Shown: one piece after another, positions 1 to 13,160 of the stretch | How positions within the stretch are numbered: position 1 is the first letter of the stretch | How the letters are laid out: every line of letters starts with the position of its first letter | DNA from: Thuidium tamariscinum | Taxonomy: Eukaryota; Streptophyta; Bryopsida; Hypnales; Thuidiaceae | DNA: 64,000 nt | Direction of reading: 5' to 3' | NCBI GenBank assembly: GCA_947034885.2 | Contig: OX344754.2 | Coordinates: forward strand, 16,014,501 to 16,078,500 | Notes under the pieces: model-generated | Databases searched by the model: none | What the model saw: the letters and a program-made list of their open reading frames with translations, nothing else | Told to the model about the DNA's origin: nothing | Made by a program: the position numbers and the translations under genes

Positions 1-3000
1 ATCAAATACTTAGAATTTAAATTTAGATGTAGAATATTATGTAGCTCATCATATTCTAAACCAAAATTTCATATCATTCTATAATTATAAATTTATAGAA
101 GATGGTTGTAGGTTCAAAGTTCATATTGCCAAAATTATTCAATTTTAAGAATTCTCCAAATTTTCAAATTGGAATAGAGAGAAGAAATAACTCTAATTAC
201 TTGAAGTAGTTGGCATTTACAATGCCTATTTGTTTAGAATTCATTTCCAGATGCTTTGAAAAGTCAATCTAATTGGTACTTGAAGTATGTACTTTTGTGT
301 GAAGGCAAACTCTATACAAATTAATTTGATTTGGGAAGGGAGGGGGACTAGGTTGATAGTTTGATAATTCATTATAGTTGTAATTTGTAAATGGAGGCGC
401 AATGAGTGTATGATCAAAATAGAGGTGATGTAATTTGTGTGTATTGAAAAGCGCTTGATAGTCTTATTTTAACTTTTAATTGTACAATGGTATGCAAGTG
501 GTGTACATAATGGTAATGTATTGATGTTAGAAAGTCTTTTTTAAAGCTAAAATGAGATTTCAAATTGAAATAGAAACAATAATTGGTAAACTTCAATTTA
601 TTGAAGTAAGACACTCTATTTGTGCTACTATTTTTGGTTTGATTTTCTTGAAGTGTAAATTTTTTAAATCTACTTTATTGCAAGGGAGATGAATTGTAAA
701 AAAAGCTTCAAAGAACTAAAGTTAAATTTTTGGAAGAAAAAGTGAAATATTTTCAAATTTTACTAGAACACAATAAAAAATTGCCACTACAAACCTCCAA
801 AATGAAAGACATACAAGTGAATACTCATATTTCTCAAAGTTGCCTATGTAGAAAAATAACTAATTTGGACCAACTATGGCGTGTAATCAGAACTCCAACT
901 TCTTGTGTCTAGAAGATGTTTACAATTGCTATTAATCAACTACTACATACTAAAGTCCCAAGGTTCTTACAAAGGATTCTTGAAGATTTGGGCATATCCT
1001 TTTAGTCTCAATTTTAAGTAAGATTTTTTGAAATTTTTTTTCAAGATTGGAAAGCTAATTAGCTTTTTGGAAATATAAATTTTATTTCAATTGATACTTT
1101 GGGTCCTTCAAGATTAATGCACTCCTATAAACCACCACTTATGAGACTATGCAAAGACATTGAAATTTACCACTTGCACACCTCAAAATAACTACAATCC
1201 ATCTACTTTCTCATTCCTTACGATAAAAAACCCATTGTAGGATGATTTGATTTAAGACAACAATGAGGCCTCCCTAAATGTAACAAATAAAGTATCTTGA
1301 TGCAAATAGAATGTGCTAGAGCTTCTTTACCATTGACCTTCAAGTTTCTTGCACCATGAACTTTTGGAAAGTTCAAAAAGTTCAAAAAGTCCCTACCCAA
1401 GCTCTTCAAGCAAGACGTTAAATCCTGTAAACGAACTTGTGTGGCACAGGTAAATCCAGCCCCCTACAAGTAAAACAAGTTTTACCAAGGGTTGATGAGG
1501 GTTCTGGGGTTTATGTTTTGTTAGGTTTTTTTGGTTGTGTCAAGGTCCTCCCTAGCTAATTTGGGGTCTCCGAATCCAAATATGAATTCAGAATTTGAAA
1601 AAAATAAAAAATTTCAATGTTTACCCTGGGGTAACTTCAGTTGTGCCACATTAGTTTCGATTACAGGATTTAACACACGCCACTCTTCAAAGCCACCATC
1701 TAAATCTCAATTCACCATGAATCAAGATGTCAAAAGATGACGATGATGTATCAATCTCTGTTGACATTACCACATGTATGTACTTTAATAGGGAATGATG
1801 GCATGCCAATATAAATAGTCTTGATTTGTCTTTACAACATTGATTTCCTAGCTCAATTAATACTTAACACGACATTTTGGGCACATTGAAAATTCCCAAG
1901 GGCCCTAAACCTTGGCATCTCTAGATTATGACTTGGAGATCCCAAATTTTACTAAGCAGTTGGTACGTAGATGGCATGGCTCTCCTCTAAGCAAGGGTGC
2001 ACCAAAACTTTGCAAAGGCTTGCTTGGCAGTTGGCACACCCCATTTCAAACTTGAGAAGGACTCAAATCCCCCCTAATATCATTTCTAAGGTTAAAATTC
2101 AGATCAAGAGAAGGACAATCAAACTGCCAGAATACATTAAGAAAGCATCTTTTGTAAACTGTTTTCTTAACACCTATACAATAGTCAATAGTACCTCATT
2201 CCTCCAGCATCACACTCACGTTCAAAGAGCTCTCAAAAAGAAATTTGGATGAAAAAACATTGTTGTTTAGTATCCTGTACTAGTAGTACTGCTCATCCGA
2301 AATCATCCATCATGAGTGCCACTCAGGTCCGTCTCGAGGATTCAACCACACTGTGTTACAGACGCAGCAGATGAGAAGCGTAGTGCTAGGCACGCCCAAG
2401 ACAGAATCTTGGAAAGAAATTAAGATTGACGCATTTCAATCAGGAAACCATCTCCATGTTTACACGTTACAACTACCATCTACGCGGTGAAATGCAGAGT
2501 CATTGCTCCACTACTCTAAAGCGGCAAACAGCATGTGGAAATAGTCCCAAGCCTAACCTACATGTAAATAAGGTCCAAAGAACCCACTGAAGTACGCACA
2601 AAGGACGTCTTACATAACATTTTACACCCCAAGGTCAATATCGGCGTGAAGGAAACAAAAGGGAATATCCTTGAAACAGCTCTACAAAAAAAAGGCAGCA
2701 ATAGGATGCACAGCAAGTCTAAAATCAAGCAGCGAATCCTCAGACGTGCCCAAAATCTGCAAACATCATGTAAAAAAATATAAATGATCTGCTTGGAAAT
2801 TTAATTGAAAGCAATATTTCACACCCTACGAGTTCAACTGCCTTAAATCTGCTCCCCTATGTGGAGGATAGGAACAATGGATCATGAAAGCAGTCCTGTT
2901 TTTAATAGAAAAATACCACTTACGCTGCAAGCATAATCATATTTGACAGACTACAGAGCACACAATATGACATTCAACACTGATGACAATACACCAAGGA

Positions 3001-3033
3001 TATGATGGATAGTTTACCGCAAGACTGATAAGG
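1..3033. other. AT-rich spacer and eIF3e 3' flank
   Basis: No gene is supported here. Open frames are short and lack recognisable domains or paired splice signals. One inverted-repeat element lies at 1417-1674 (listed separately). From about 2.3 kb rightward base composition becomes more balanced, which fits the 3' untranslated region of the minus-strand eIF3e gene that ends at 3034. The polyadenylation site cannot be placed from sequence alone. Confidence 0.6.
1417..1674. mobile_element. Short inverted-repeat element (MITE-like)
   Basis: The two ends form an imperfect inverted repeat of about 47 bases. The left end begins GTTAAATCCTGTAA and the right end finishes TTACAGGATTTAAC, and the match continues inward through a shared GTGGCACA block. 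The 258-bp interior has no coding capacity. No convincing target-site duplication was found, so the superfamily is unknown. It could also be a foldback element. Confidence 0.6.
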
Positions 3034-6000
3034 TCACCGCAATGTTGCTGCGGTAACAGCTGCAGATGTCATCACGACATTGGTGGTAAGGGTATAACTT
3101 CGCTGGCCGAGAATCTTCGTCTTCTCAATAATGTGTTCGTAGCTGAAAACACAATGGACAAATCAGGAATATATCGTTTCTCACAAGAATACCAACAACC
3201 CTAATTGAATACAATATGATGATGATGATGATGATAATACCACAAGCTCAAACCCTAAATTATAGAAACATCACCAATGGCCTTGACAAGCTAGAGTAGT
3301 GTAAATTGCATGAAAAGGAAAAAAATTTGATTCCCAGAGAACAAGACGTTACAAATTCCCACAAAAACAAACCCGGAGATAGATGCAATACAAACAGAAA
3401 ATCCACGTACATGTTCGGATGTTGGGTGCCCATAACAACAGTTCCCATCTTTGAATCAATCTTTGCATCCAAACGGGCGTTGCGGATCAGGTTCACAATC
3501 CACCTTTCAGCATCATCATAGTTCATGTTCAACTTCTGTGAAAGCATTCCAATGTCGATGCACTGGTGGATGCGACAGTAGGTCTCAAAAATGAAAAGAC
3601 GGGCATTTTCCATAAACTCATCACGCAACGGAATGGTCACAAAACCATTCTCAGATGATTGCTTCCCCAAGAAAAAGTCGCTCACAATCAGCTGCAGAAG
3701 GCAATCCCCCATGAGTTCAGAAAACCACACAGGGAAGGAACTCCCAAAATAAAACATAACATAAACCTTCCACAAATTTCTGAATGCAAGCATGAGAATA
3801 ATCCAACTGATCCCATCACCCCAGTCAAAGGAATTGTAATTGTATACTGCATAAAAAATTCAATTGCTGGTCTTACCTCTTCACACTCACGAAGTTTCTG
3901 CTGTGCGCCTTCAAAGTCATAATTTACATACAAGCACTCCAAAAACTCCGTGACAGGGTCACTGTAAGTGTAGCGCTCCTGTTGGATAACCTTGATTAGC
4001 TCCTTGAGCATGTTCCTCCTCCTTTTGTTCACAATTGCAGCCGTAGCCAAGTAGCGCAACAAATGATGTGCATTTGTCTGGATAGCGTTCAAATACCTAC
4101 AAAGATGATAAAAGTCAGTTAAATAAAAGACATCACTAAGATAAAACATTGAAACTGTACACAGAGGTAGCACAGCAATTTTCAAAATTGTAAACCTGTG
4201 AATCCTGTTTTAACACAATCGTTCATCACTATACTGAAAATCTTCACCAGAATCCGGAAAAGCAGGATAATTACTACTTTAAATTGAAGCAATCACACAT
4301 AAAGACAGAAATACCTCTCAGAGAAAAACAAATCAATGATGCCATTCCTTCCATTGTCGTGGTTGAAGAAGATAAACAGACTCCAGTGCATTAACCACGT
4401 CCGCTGCTGCAGCTGATTAAGTGGAGAAGCAAAACTCTGCATCAAAGATGCCATTAAGGACTAATGTTACTTACCTCCAAACACAAATTAATCTGTACTT
4501 CAATATCAACAAACAGTAAAGAGCCCCTTGAGAACGGCACAAACGCAATGACTTGCTGCATTCTGAATCAGTATTATCTTTAATAAACGACAAGGTCCCA
4601 TCACCAAATAGTGTACTCAAGCAGATACAGTCATATAAGGAGATCGCTCTACCTTGGAGTCAATAATCTCCTTCAACCGATTTAACTCCTCCGTTGCTAC
4701 ATCCCAATTTTGCATTAATATCTCACAAGCAAGTTTTCCCCAAAGGGCACTAATGCTCCGATCACTGTTGGTGCAAAGTGTGCGATACTGGTACAGATAG
4801 TCAGATGCACCTGAGTAGTTACCACACTCAAATTGGAACTTGGCATACTGATAGAGAGCCTCAATTTGCTCGGAGCCAATCTGCAAAATAAATCAGTACA
4901 GAACCATAATTAGACATCAGACTTCACATGTCCAAGGCAGAAATTACTGTACTTACAACTGTTACGAACATAGAATTCCAAGTCTTCGACGGATCCACCC
5001 TTAAGCGTCAGGAAGACAGAACCGCGAAATCTGCTCATTGTACATTCCACTGTTTCCGGGCAGAAAACAAGAGAGCTTCCATAAATAAAGAGCCGACCTG
5101 ATACCGTTCTTGCAACATTTGGAGGTTGTACTGCTTATCAGAACGTAGTTCTTGGACAAGAGCTGGGTTCTGTAAAAAGCTGATCAGCGGGGCTGCCGAT
5201 TCCTCCAGCACCTTAAGCCGGCCAACCACCTCAACCCTCCTATCCACCATCTCTGTGTCACATGCATGGTGTATCAGAAGCGAATCCATGCCCTAAAAGT
5301 GCGCAAGTAACCCTCGTAGGCAAATTGGCAGCTCCCACCCAAAAATCTCCACCAAACATCTGGAAAATTCAGTACGGAGAGCAAAAGGTCTAGAATACAG
5401 TTGCTCAGCAGAGAAAAGAGCTGCTTGCTAAGTAAAGCTGATTAGATCTGCCAATAGTAATCCAACCCCTGACCATTCACCTCAACACCTAATGACTAAC
5501 TACCACGAAACCACTGTATCCGAAACAAAGTAGAAAACATTCGGAAAAGTCTGCTACACATCGGAAACAATAGCTGCTTGTAATCTCGCATTCGTTAGGT
5601 CTGGCGCCCTCAATCCGACAACTCACCATTCGCCACATCTCCTAGTGATTGAGAATCCCCAAAAAAATGTGGATTTAGAAGGAGCATTAACCTTATTATA
5701 AATGGCTCGAAGTTCATCGAGAGTGAGAGCCTCTCTAACCCGCCAACCACACCGATATCCTTCTAAGCTCCGGGTGAAAATTCAGCTATACTCAATATCA
5801 TTGTATCACAAAGTACTCCCTGCTACACTGCCGTGTCCCCTCAAAATGTCTCATTCTCTAGAAAACTGGAACATATCTACAGTCCCTCATACTCAAGAGC
5901 GCGCCCAAACACACTCAAACCTAATACAGCTCAAACTGGTCGCCATGAACATCAGAAACTCTTGCACATGTCGACCTCAAGATTGTTCCCGACGCACTCC

Positions 6001-6300
6001 CGAACACATTGTAGGTTTTCACACTCTCATCCTAAAACCCTAGACTAAGAAAAATCCCAATTGATAGAAACCAAACGAGCTTACAGACAGACCTTGGGGC
6101 ACGTCCTCGGTGTGGTACAGGCTCTTGTGGATATCCATGGCGTAGTCCACCATGTTGGTCTTGGCCAACAACTCGATTTTGGCTTTGAGGATTTGGTCGT
6201 CGCTGTAAATCTGCTTGTCCTGCAGAAACTCCAGCAACGGGAAGACCAGGTGCCGGTCCAGGAAGGGCGACACGCTCGCGGTGAGGTCGAACTGCGCCAT
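3034..6300 (-). CDS. EIF3E: Eukaryotic translation initiation factor 3 subunit e
   Basis: This is the PCI-domain subunit e (INT6) of the eIF3 complex, which binds the 40S ribosome and recruits mRNA in the cytosol. Seven exons join in phase: 6300-6093, 5252-5098, 4880-4653, 4436-4315, 4096-3877, 3691-3411 and 3142-3034. They give 440 residues, matching the roughly 440 of plant eIF3e. All introns are GT-AG. The start is fixed by the conserved N-terminus [20 protein letters not shown]. Other family signatures are [47 protein letters not shown] and, in the C-terminal PCI region, [16 protein letters not shown] followed by [20 protein letters not shown]. The last exon ends [14 protein letters not shown] then TAATLR. 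The exon 6 donor is ambiguous by eye; GTACGT at 3410 keeps the frame. The function is known from the family; the gene model is read directly. Confidence 0.97.
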
Positions 6301-6530
6301 GGCGACAAGCGATGGCGGTGCAAGGGACAAGGAACGCCCTGGGAGTCGAGAACCAACGAGGGAAGCGAAGAAAGGACTGGCTACTGCGGACTCGGAGTCC
6401 CTTAGCGGGGCAACAAACAAACCCTAAACGTCCGGCTTGTCTCTCTCGTCACATTCGAGAACCCCAAACCCTAAATCTAAGTGCCCCCGAACTAACTTAC
6501 GCAATAACTTATTCTTAATCCTCTGGAGGA
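6301..6530 (-). promoter_or_regulatory. eIF3e leader and promoter with two telo-boxes
   Basis: On the plus strand AAACCCTAA occurs at 6419-6427 and 6466-6474, just upstream of the eIF3e start codon. This telo-box motif is known to be enriched near transcription starts of plant ribosomal-protein and translation-factor genes, which fits the product. The region is GC-richer than the spacer beyond about 6.54 kb, where sequence turns sharply AT-rich. The exact transcription start is not visible. Confidence 0.5.
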
Positions 6531-7861
6531 CTTCACCTCGCATTGTAGGATGGGAAAAAGAGTTTTTTCATTCAAATTTATTTTAAAAAAATACTTGATG
6601 TATTATACATGAGTATCAGAATATTTCAAATTTCCTCAAAATAGTATTTGAACATTAAAAAAAAACCTCGTTGAGCCTTTAAGCGCTCCAACCAATGATG
6701 CCAATGTGTGAGCATGAACATGCGAGCATATGAACTTCTAATATGTATATAAGTAGATAGACTACCACCTTTAAAGGTGTTTATATAGTAAAAATACTTA
6801 TAATATAAATATATTCTTATCATAGAAGGTCTCTATAGTATAAGCACCTATCCTATAGGTGCATCATCATTGAGGCTCATAATCTCACATTTCTATGCTC
6901 ACATACTAGCAACTGTAGCGCTCTGACGTCCAATTCCTAAACAATGTATAGATTGAAAATCAATTTTTTTTCTTATTTTAGCTCAAATTAATGTCGTCTT
7001 AACTTTAACAGATGCTTTATCAAGTTGTTGTCCTATCAAAGGGTTAGATTTAGTAATACTAGAGTACATATTTTCCTAAAATTACAAATGCAAAAGTTTG
7101 TCAAATGGTTGACTAAGCCAAAATTGTAGTGACTCTAGTTCAAATTTAGAATTGCAAAATTGAGGTCATAGAATCAAAGAACACAAAAATTCGAAAAAAA
7201 ACACCATGTCTAGAGAACCTCAATTCAAACCCCTTCCAACAAAATTACTCAAAAATTGACAATATTTTGTTTGTAATTGATTTTAAAAGGAAATTCAAGT
7301 TTTTCTTCTTAAAATTTATAAGAAAATATTGGTGACAACATTGGTGAATTTATTTATATTGATAGAATCTATAATTCAAATTCTACAAATTTTATTTGAA
7401 TCTCAATTCCAAAGTATTCTTCCAAATTGTATTTTATGACAATTTTCTAGAAATCATCAATTATAGAGATGAGTTTGGATGCTTAGGGGTTAATCCACAA
7501 AATATTATATAATCTATAACATATTACATAATTCACAAAATATAATTTACATCTTCATTTAAAATTTAAAACTTTTGAATATTTTGTATTTAATAAGAAT
7601 TTTGATCATTTTTTTCTTAGAAATTCTCAATAATTAGTATCAAATTTTCCTCAAAAATTTATAAATTTTATGACCTGAAGTACACATATGATTATATATC
7701 CGAGAAATGAATGTAAAATTTTTCATTCATATCTAGTTGCAAAATAATAGAAAACAGAATAATAGATGGTAAGCTTGAAAGCAATGGTAGGAGTAATGGT
7801 CATGCGTTGGTCCTTCTAGGGATAACTTCTAAAGTAGAAGCACCTACAAGAGACATTTTAA

Positions 7862-8857
7862 ACCCTAAATACCCAAGGCCCCAAAATTTAATCTTTGAAG
7901 TTAATAAAATCTAAACAAATTGCTATTTTTAGTAGTTTATATTTTTGAAAAGTTTTTATCAAGTCTAGTTCCAGTGTCAAAAATTTGATTTGATGAAAGA
8001 AAGATAGTGTTTTTTCTATTCAAGATTTTGTGCAAGGGTATGGATTGCAATCTTCAATTTCTATAGTATTGAGAGCTCTTGAAAATGACCTTGGAAGATA
8101 AGATTATATAGAAATTTATTTACAGAAATTGTAGAATAGATTTTGAAAAGCCATAAATTGATTGGAACTATACATGTTAGGTCTAGTGATTCCAGAACTA
8201 GTTTATAGAATTTAGTATAATAAGCTACCTAGTTTAGGGGATTTAGTGCAATTTTCTACCTTCAAAATAAATAAGCATCAACTTTGGCTATCTTGAGAAA
8301 AAGTGGCATAAAATAATTAGAAAAGAAAGGATTTTGCAAGTTGTAAAGGATAATGGGGGGTACTAATACCCATAACTAACTATAGAGATGCTAATTCCAA
8401 TGTAAAGTAAGTAACAAATTGGCTATCAAATTCTATTGGTTGTTGAAATCTTAGCTAAAATTTAATTTTTTCAAGGATTTTTTCCTATAGAGATTTAGCT
8501 ATTGAAAATTTTTAGTAGCAATGGAGCAAAATTTAGCCAATTTTGTGAACGTTGGTTAGGTCCTTTCACCTCATACTTTTTTGGTCACCAACTTTTCAGA
8601 TTTTACTTGCAAAAAAAGGATAGAAAGACTTCACATCATTTTTGCAATTTTAACACCCTCATGGTCAAACATTATAATCTTTCACTCCATAAGTGACATT
8701 GTTGTGTTTTCTTTTTCTATGCAATCTCTAACATGTCTAGTTTAAATTTGTAGAATTACAATTCAAAAAAATTGATACATCTTATTAAAATGTTGCCATT
8801 TTATTCAATTTAGAGCAAATTCCAAGGAGCTCAAAACATGCCTTAGGCATTTAGGGG
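7862..8857 (+). mobile_element. 620-bp inverted-repeat element, split by a MITE
   Basis: The left end reads ACCCTAAATACCCAAGG and the right end CCTTAGGCATTTAGGGG, an imperfect terminal inverted repeat. Removing the MITE at 8184-8554 with one copy of its target duplication leaves about 617 bp. That sequence aligns end to end, in opposite orientation, with 11845-12471. No open frame of note is present, so the element is nonautonomous. Superfamily is uncertain because no clear target duplication was seen. Confidence 0.7.
8184..8554 (+). mobile_element. hAT-like MITE with perfect 8-bp target duplication
   Basis: The element begins TAGTGATTCCAGAAC and is flanked on both sides by GTTAGGTC (8176-8183 and 8555-8562). 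An 8-bp target duplication and a terminus of C/TAGTGATC type suit the hAT superfamily. The right terminus is degenerate (GTGAACGTTG). It is related along its length to 20058-20398 and, inverted, to 45809-46145. The partner element at 11845-12471 lacks it, which gives an empty site at about 12124-12131. Confidence 0.8.
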
Positions 8858-11321
8858 CTAAATAATTCTACATACCTATCAATGTATGAGATTATTTTCA
8901 ATACATTGAAAATTGGCCAAAAAAATAATTATAATCTTTTGAATATATACAAATATGGCATGAATTTGTAAAGTCCAACAACTTAGTGTACCACAAATTA
9001 TATTTTGCATTTAGATATTTTTTTTTTACATTTTGGATTTTTTATATCTACAGATTGGTTTAGGATATATTGGTTTGAGAATGGATGCTTTTACTTTAAT
9101 GATACAAGGGTTCTTGAACTCATAATTTAAATGCAGTATAAAATGTTGATTTGAACTTGTGCCAGGACTTGTACTGAGTAGTGGTACATAATAGTTGAAA
9201 GTATTCCTTTGTATAGGATAAAAATTAAAACATCAATACTAATAAATTAGTCAAAAATCAAAAAGTGTTAAAATACACTACATATATTTTCTTTTCACTT
9301 GTCTATCTTACATCCCTACATCCTATTTTTCAAACTTTGTTCTCCCATCATATAATATTCTTAACACTTCATAATACAAGAGGTTTTGGATGTAACATAC
9401 AAGTACTAAAAAATAATGTAAGATTTGTGTTGGTCATTGGCACGAAGTAGTTAAAAGTGCTCCTTTGTATATCATACAAAAGTACAAAAATAAAGAGTAA
9501 AAAGTGTTTATATTTAAGTAACCCAATATTTTCTTAACCTACTAAGTTCCATGATTGTATTTTCACCAAAAATGCTCTAAAACTATCATTTCTAGTACAA
9601 GTACCAAACTTTGTAAAAAACAAATTTCTGTACATATGTAACTATAGGATCCTATAGTAAATTGGTTTGAAAAGATGTGGAAAAAAATTCAAAAAATTCT
9701 AGTATGTGGATTGTAAGATATGAGTTTTTGAATTTACAAAAGTCCTTTTTAATCCCAGCAAACAACACACTTCACAAGCTCATTTTTCTTTAAAAAAATG
9801 TCTAAAATGTTGGTGCTTCTTTGGTATCATTCTTCAATGTAAGTTGGCTACAGCATGCTTGAAAAATTTCACATCATTTGGAGTTGTACAACATATAGGG
9901 AAAAAATAGTAAGTAGAAAGAGAAAAAAATGATTTAGATTACTAAATTGTTGTGAATTTAACAATGAAATCAAAAAATGCCAATCCCAATGGTTGTAATG
10001 TTGTAACAAACAATCTATATCCTATGATTTTGTTTTTTTCAAAAAATATTGAAAATTGACTTCAAAATAAAAGACTTCAAATTTTATTTCAAAGTAGACA
10101 ATCATTATTTGCCCCAAACAAAAACTCCTTGTAACTTTTAACTCATTAATAAAAATGGAATGAACGACTTATATATAAATCTACAAAATCAATTTTGAAT
10201 TATTGTTCATGAAAAAAGTCATTTTTCCAATCTACCTAAACTACCCATTTAGAAAGAAAAAATAGTAATATTTGACCATAATTTTTTACTCATATTTTCA
10301 AATGCTTGGAAATATATTGTACATGAAATATATTCCTTTTATACACATTCTATTATAGGTTGGGTCCTAAATATATAAATTTCCAATTTCATATACAAAT
10401 CCAAAATTGCCAAACTCAAAAGGTTGGTCCTATATGGCTTAAACAATGTCTTATCTTTAATCAAATAATAGCAAATGTGGCATGGAGTCAATCCCTTGAG
10501 TATTTAACCATCTACATAATAGATGGTGAATCAACATTTATTGTTTATTGTGTTAAACATTAAAACCCAACATTTCAATTACTTCTCTATATAGGACATA
10601 AAAATAAAAGTTAGATTATTAATAGTGAACTTATTAACAACTTTATATTTCATGCATCAAATATAAGAAAGGCAATTTTGTTGAAGATATTTGTATTTGA
10701 AGGATGATTTTAGAAAGGTGCATTTCATTGCAAAGCAATATTGGTTAAGCAGGGTAGGAGAATTGCTTAAACATATTTTTCACTAGATGATATTGAATAT
10801 TTCTTCATTGAGCTATTTTAGACATTTTATGTGAGAAGATATAATGTATTTTTTATTTTTTATTCTTTGTTTGTATTTTTGGCCATAAAACAACCTATTA
10901 TTGAAATAAAGCTTATCAAAAGTAGTTTATATTACAATTATAAAAAAATTTAATTAAGAAATTAAATATTTTATGGCAACTTGAATTGCTGGCCTATACC
11001 CAAGGTTTCTTCATTTTAGAATGATAATATCAAATTTCTGATTTTTCAATAGTATTTTGTATTTATATAAATTTATTCTATTTTTTCAAAAATAATTCAA
11101 AAATAATTCAAATTATGTTTCAAAATTCTAAATTTATGGCTTATAGGAGACAAGTGGTTTCATCTCTAAATAGAAATAAGCATAAGTGTATCATTCTAAA
11201 ATTGCAAATAACTTTGTCAACACTAGCTTTTACTTCATGTTGTAGTATATACTAGTGGGCCCTATGCTGATGCCATAGTCAGAACTAAAATAACAAATAT
11301 TTTTAGTTTTTTAAATCCATT

Positions 11322-11505
11322 AAAATTTTGAAATTCAATAACTTTTTCATTGTCATTGTAAGTTGGAATGCCATAAAACGAAGCCGAAGCACCCCTCCTC
11401 GCTGAGAGCTTTATGATAGTACCAAGCACACGACTGGGAGATGGACAGGCCCGGAGATCTCAATGTGACAAAACAAACAAACGTGATAAAACAAAACAAA
11501 CTATA
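11322..11505 (+). repeat. Isolated copy of GC-rich dispersed repeat
   Basis: This segment shares the landmarks of the 27-28 kb repeat: an AATTCAATAACTTT block, then GGAATGCCATAAAACGAAGC, GCACCCCTCCTCGC, a GAGCTTT-type block, GTACCAAGCAC, GGAGATCTCAA and a 3' tail rich in AAAC units. It is a diverged single unit in the plus orientation. Confidence 0.7.
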
Positions 11506-11844
11506 TGTCTTAAGATGTAGATACTCAAGAGAATATAGCATCCTTATTGATAAATATCAAAATTGACTGATTTTAATATATATTTTTTAGATTAAATAAA
11601 ATAAAATAAACATTTGCAATTAAAAAATATTTAAATACTTCAATAAAATTGTACAATATATGTTCTAATCTTAACAAAAAGTTGGACAAAGCCATTTCAA
11701 TTTGTAATACTGACTATCAAATTGATATCAATTTGTTATATATGTACTAGCAAAATAAAATAGAATTTTGAATTTCATTTTATTTTCAAAACTTTGTCCA
11801 AAAGAGGCCAAACTTCAAAAATGCAGATTGTATTTTATTATTAA

Positions 11845-12471
11845 TCCCTAAATGCTCAAGCCTTTTTTTAAGCTTCTTGGACAAAAAGCGAAAATTTTGA
11901 TAAGCTTCATCAATTTTCTTAAAATTGTAGTTGTGCAAATTCAAATTAGACATGTTAGAGATCACTTAGGTAAAGAAAATACAATATTATCACTTATGGA
12001 TTGGAAGATTATAATGTTTGATCATGGGGGTGTCAAAATTGCAAAAGTGACTTGAAGCCTTTGATCCTATTTTCATACGTAAAATCTAAAAAGCCAGTCA
12101 CCAAAAAAATATGAGGTTGAAGGGACCAAGATGCATAACCCCAATCAATTTATGGCTTTTCAAAATCTATTCAACAATTTATGTAAAGGAATTTCTAATG
12201 TGATTTTGTATCAAAGATCTAGTGTATTTGAGTGCCATTTCCAAGAGCCTTTAAGACTACTGAAAGTTAAGATTGCAATAGGTACCCTTGCAAAAATCTT
12301 AAATTAAAAAATCATAATCAACCATTTTCACAATTGAGTTTTTGATGCTTAAACTAGACTTCAAAAAGAATACTCAAAAAATATAAACTATTGAAAATAG
12401 CAATTTGGTTAGGTTTAATTTAGCTTCAAAGTTTTTGAAACACTAGATTTGGTGCCTTAGGCATTTAGGGG
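11845..12471 (-). mobile_element. 620-bp inverted-repeat element, uninterrupted copy
   Basis: This is the inverted partner of 7862-8857. Its ends are TCCCTAAATGCTCAAG (left) and CCTTAGGCATTTAGGGG (right). Alignment to the partner is continuous across the place where the partner carries a MITE, so this copy preserves the pre-insertion state. No coding capacity was seen. Confidence 0.7.
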
Positions 12472-13160
12472 TTCATGAGGATTACCTACTTGTTCAATTG
12501 CAATGAATAAAATGATCATTGTGAATTTCTAAAATTTTGTTAGAAAATGTTATAAGTCATGGATTAGCTTCGATAGTGGTCAAAAGTATCATATTATATA
12601 TATAATAGACCAAAAGATGAATGTAAAAATTCTTTGTATTCTTTCTTATAACAAATTTCTTGCAATTTTATTTTTTTCTCATTACTTCCTTCTATAACTA
12701 TTCAAAAGATATAAGATCAAAAGTAGGTATTCATAACAATTCTACAACTTCTAATTAGAGTAATATTTTTATATTTTTCAAATTAAAAAAACAACTTTTA
12801 ATGAGATTATATTTTTCAATTTTTAGTTTTTTATTACAATTTCCAAACCAAAAATATTAATAAACTATTAAGTGGCTTTAGAAAATAGATACTATGCATA
12901 TTAATGGAATTAAACAAATATTTGTAGATATAAAGGGATTTGTATAAATGTCAATATACACTTAGAGAAATCTTGTCCAATAGAATATGTTTGCAATGAC
13001 TAATGTAAGTCTTTTGTGATTAAGAAATGACTAGGTTAGCAACGTCCATAATGATTAAGGTCGTGAAATTTTTACTCCATAAGTTATACTACAATGCACA
13101 AATGAAAATGGCCATGTCCATCAATTGCAACATCAAATTAGATCTCGCCATGGGGTAGGT

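Noticed and set aside
6061-6518. Several plus-strand open frames opposite eIF3e exon 1
   Set aside because: They are antisense shadows of the GC-richer first exon and have no family motifs.
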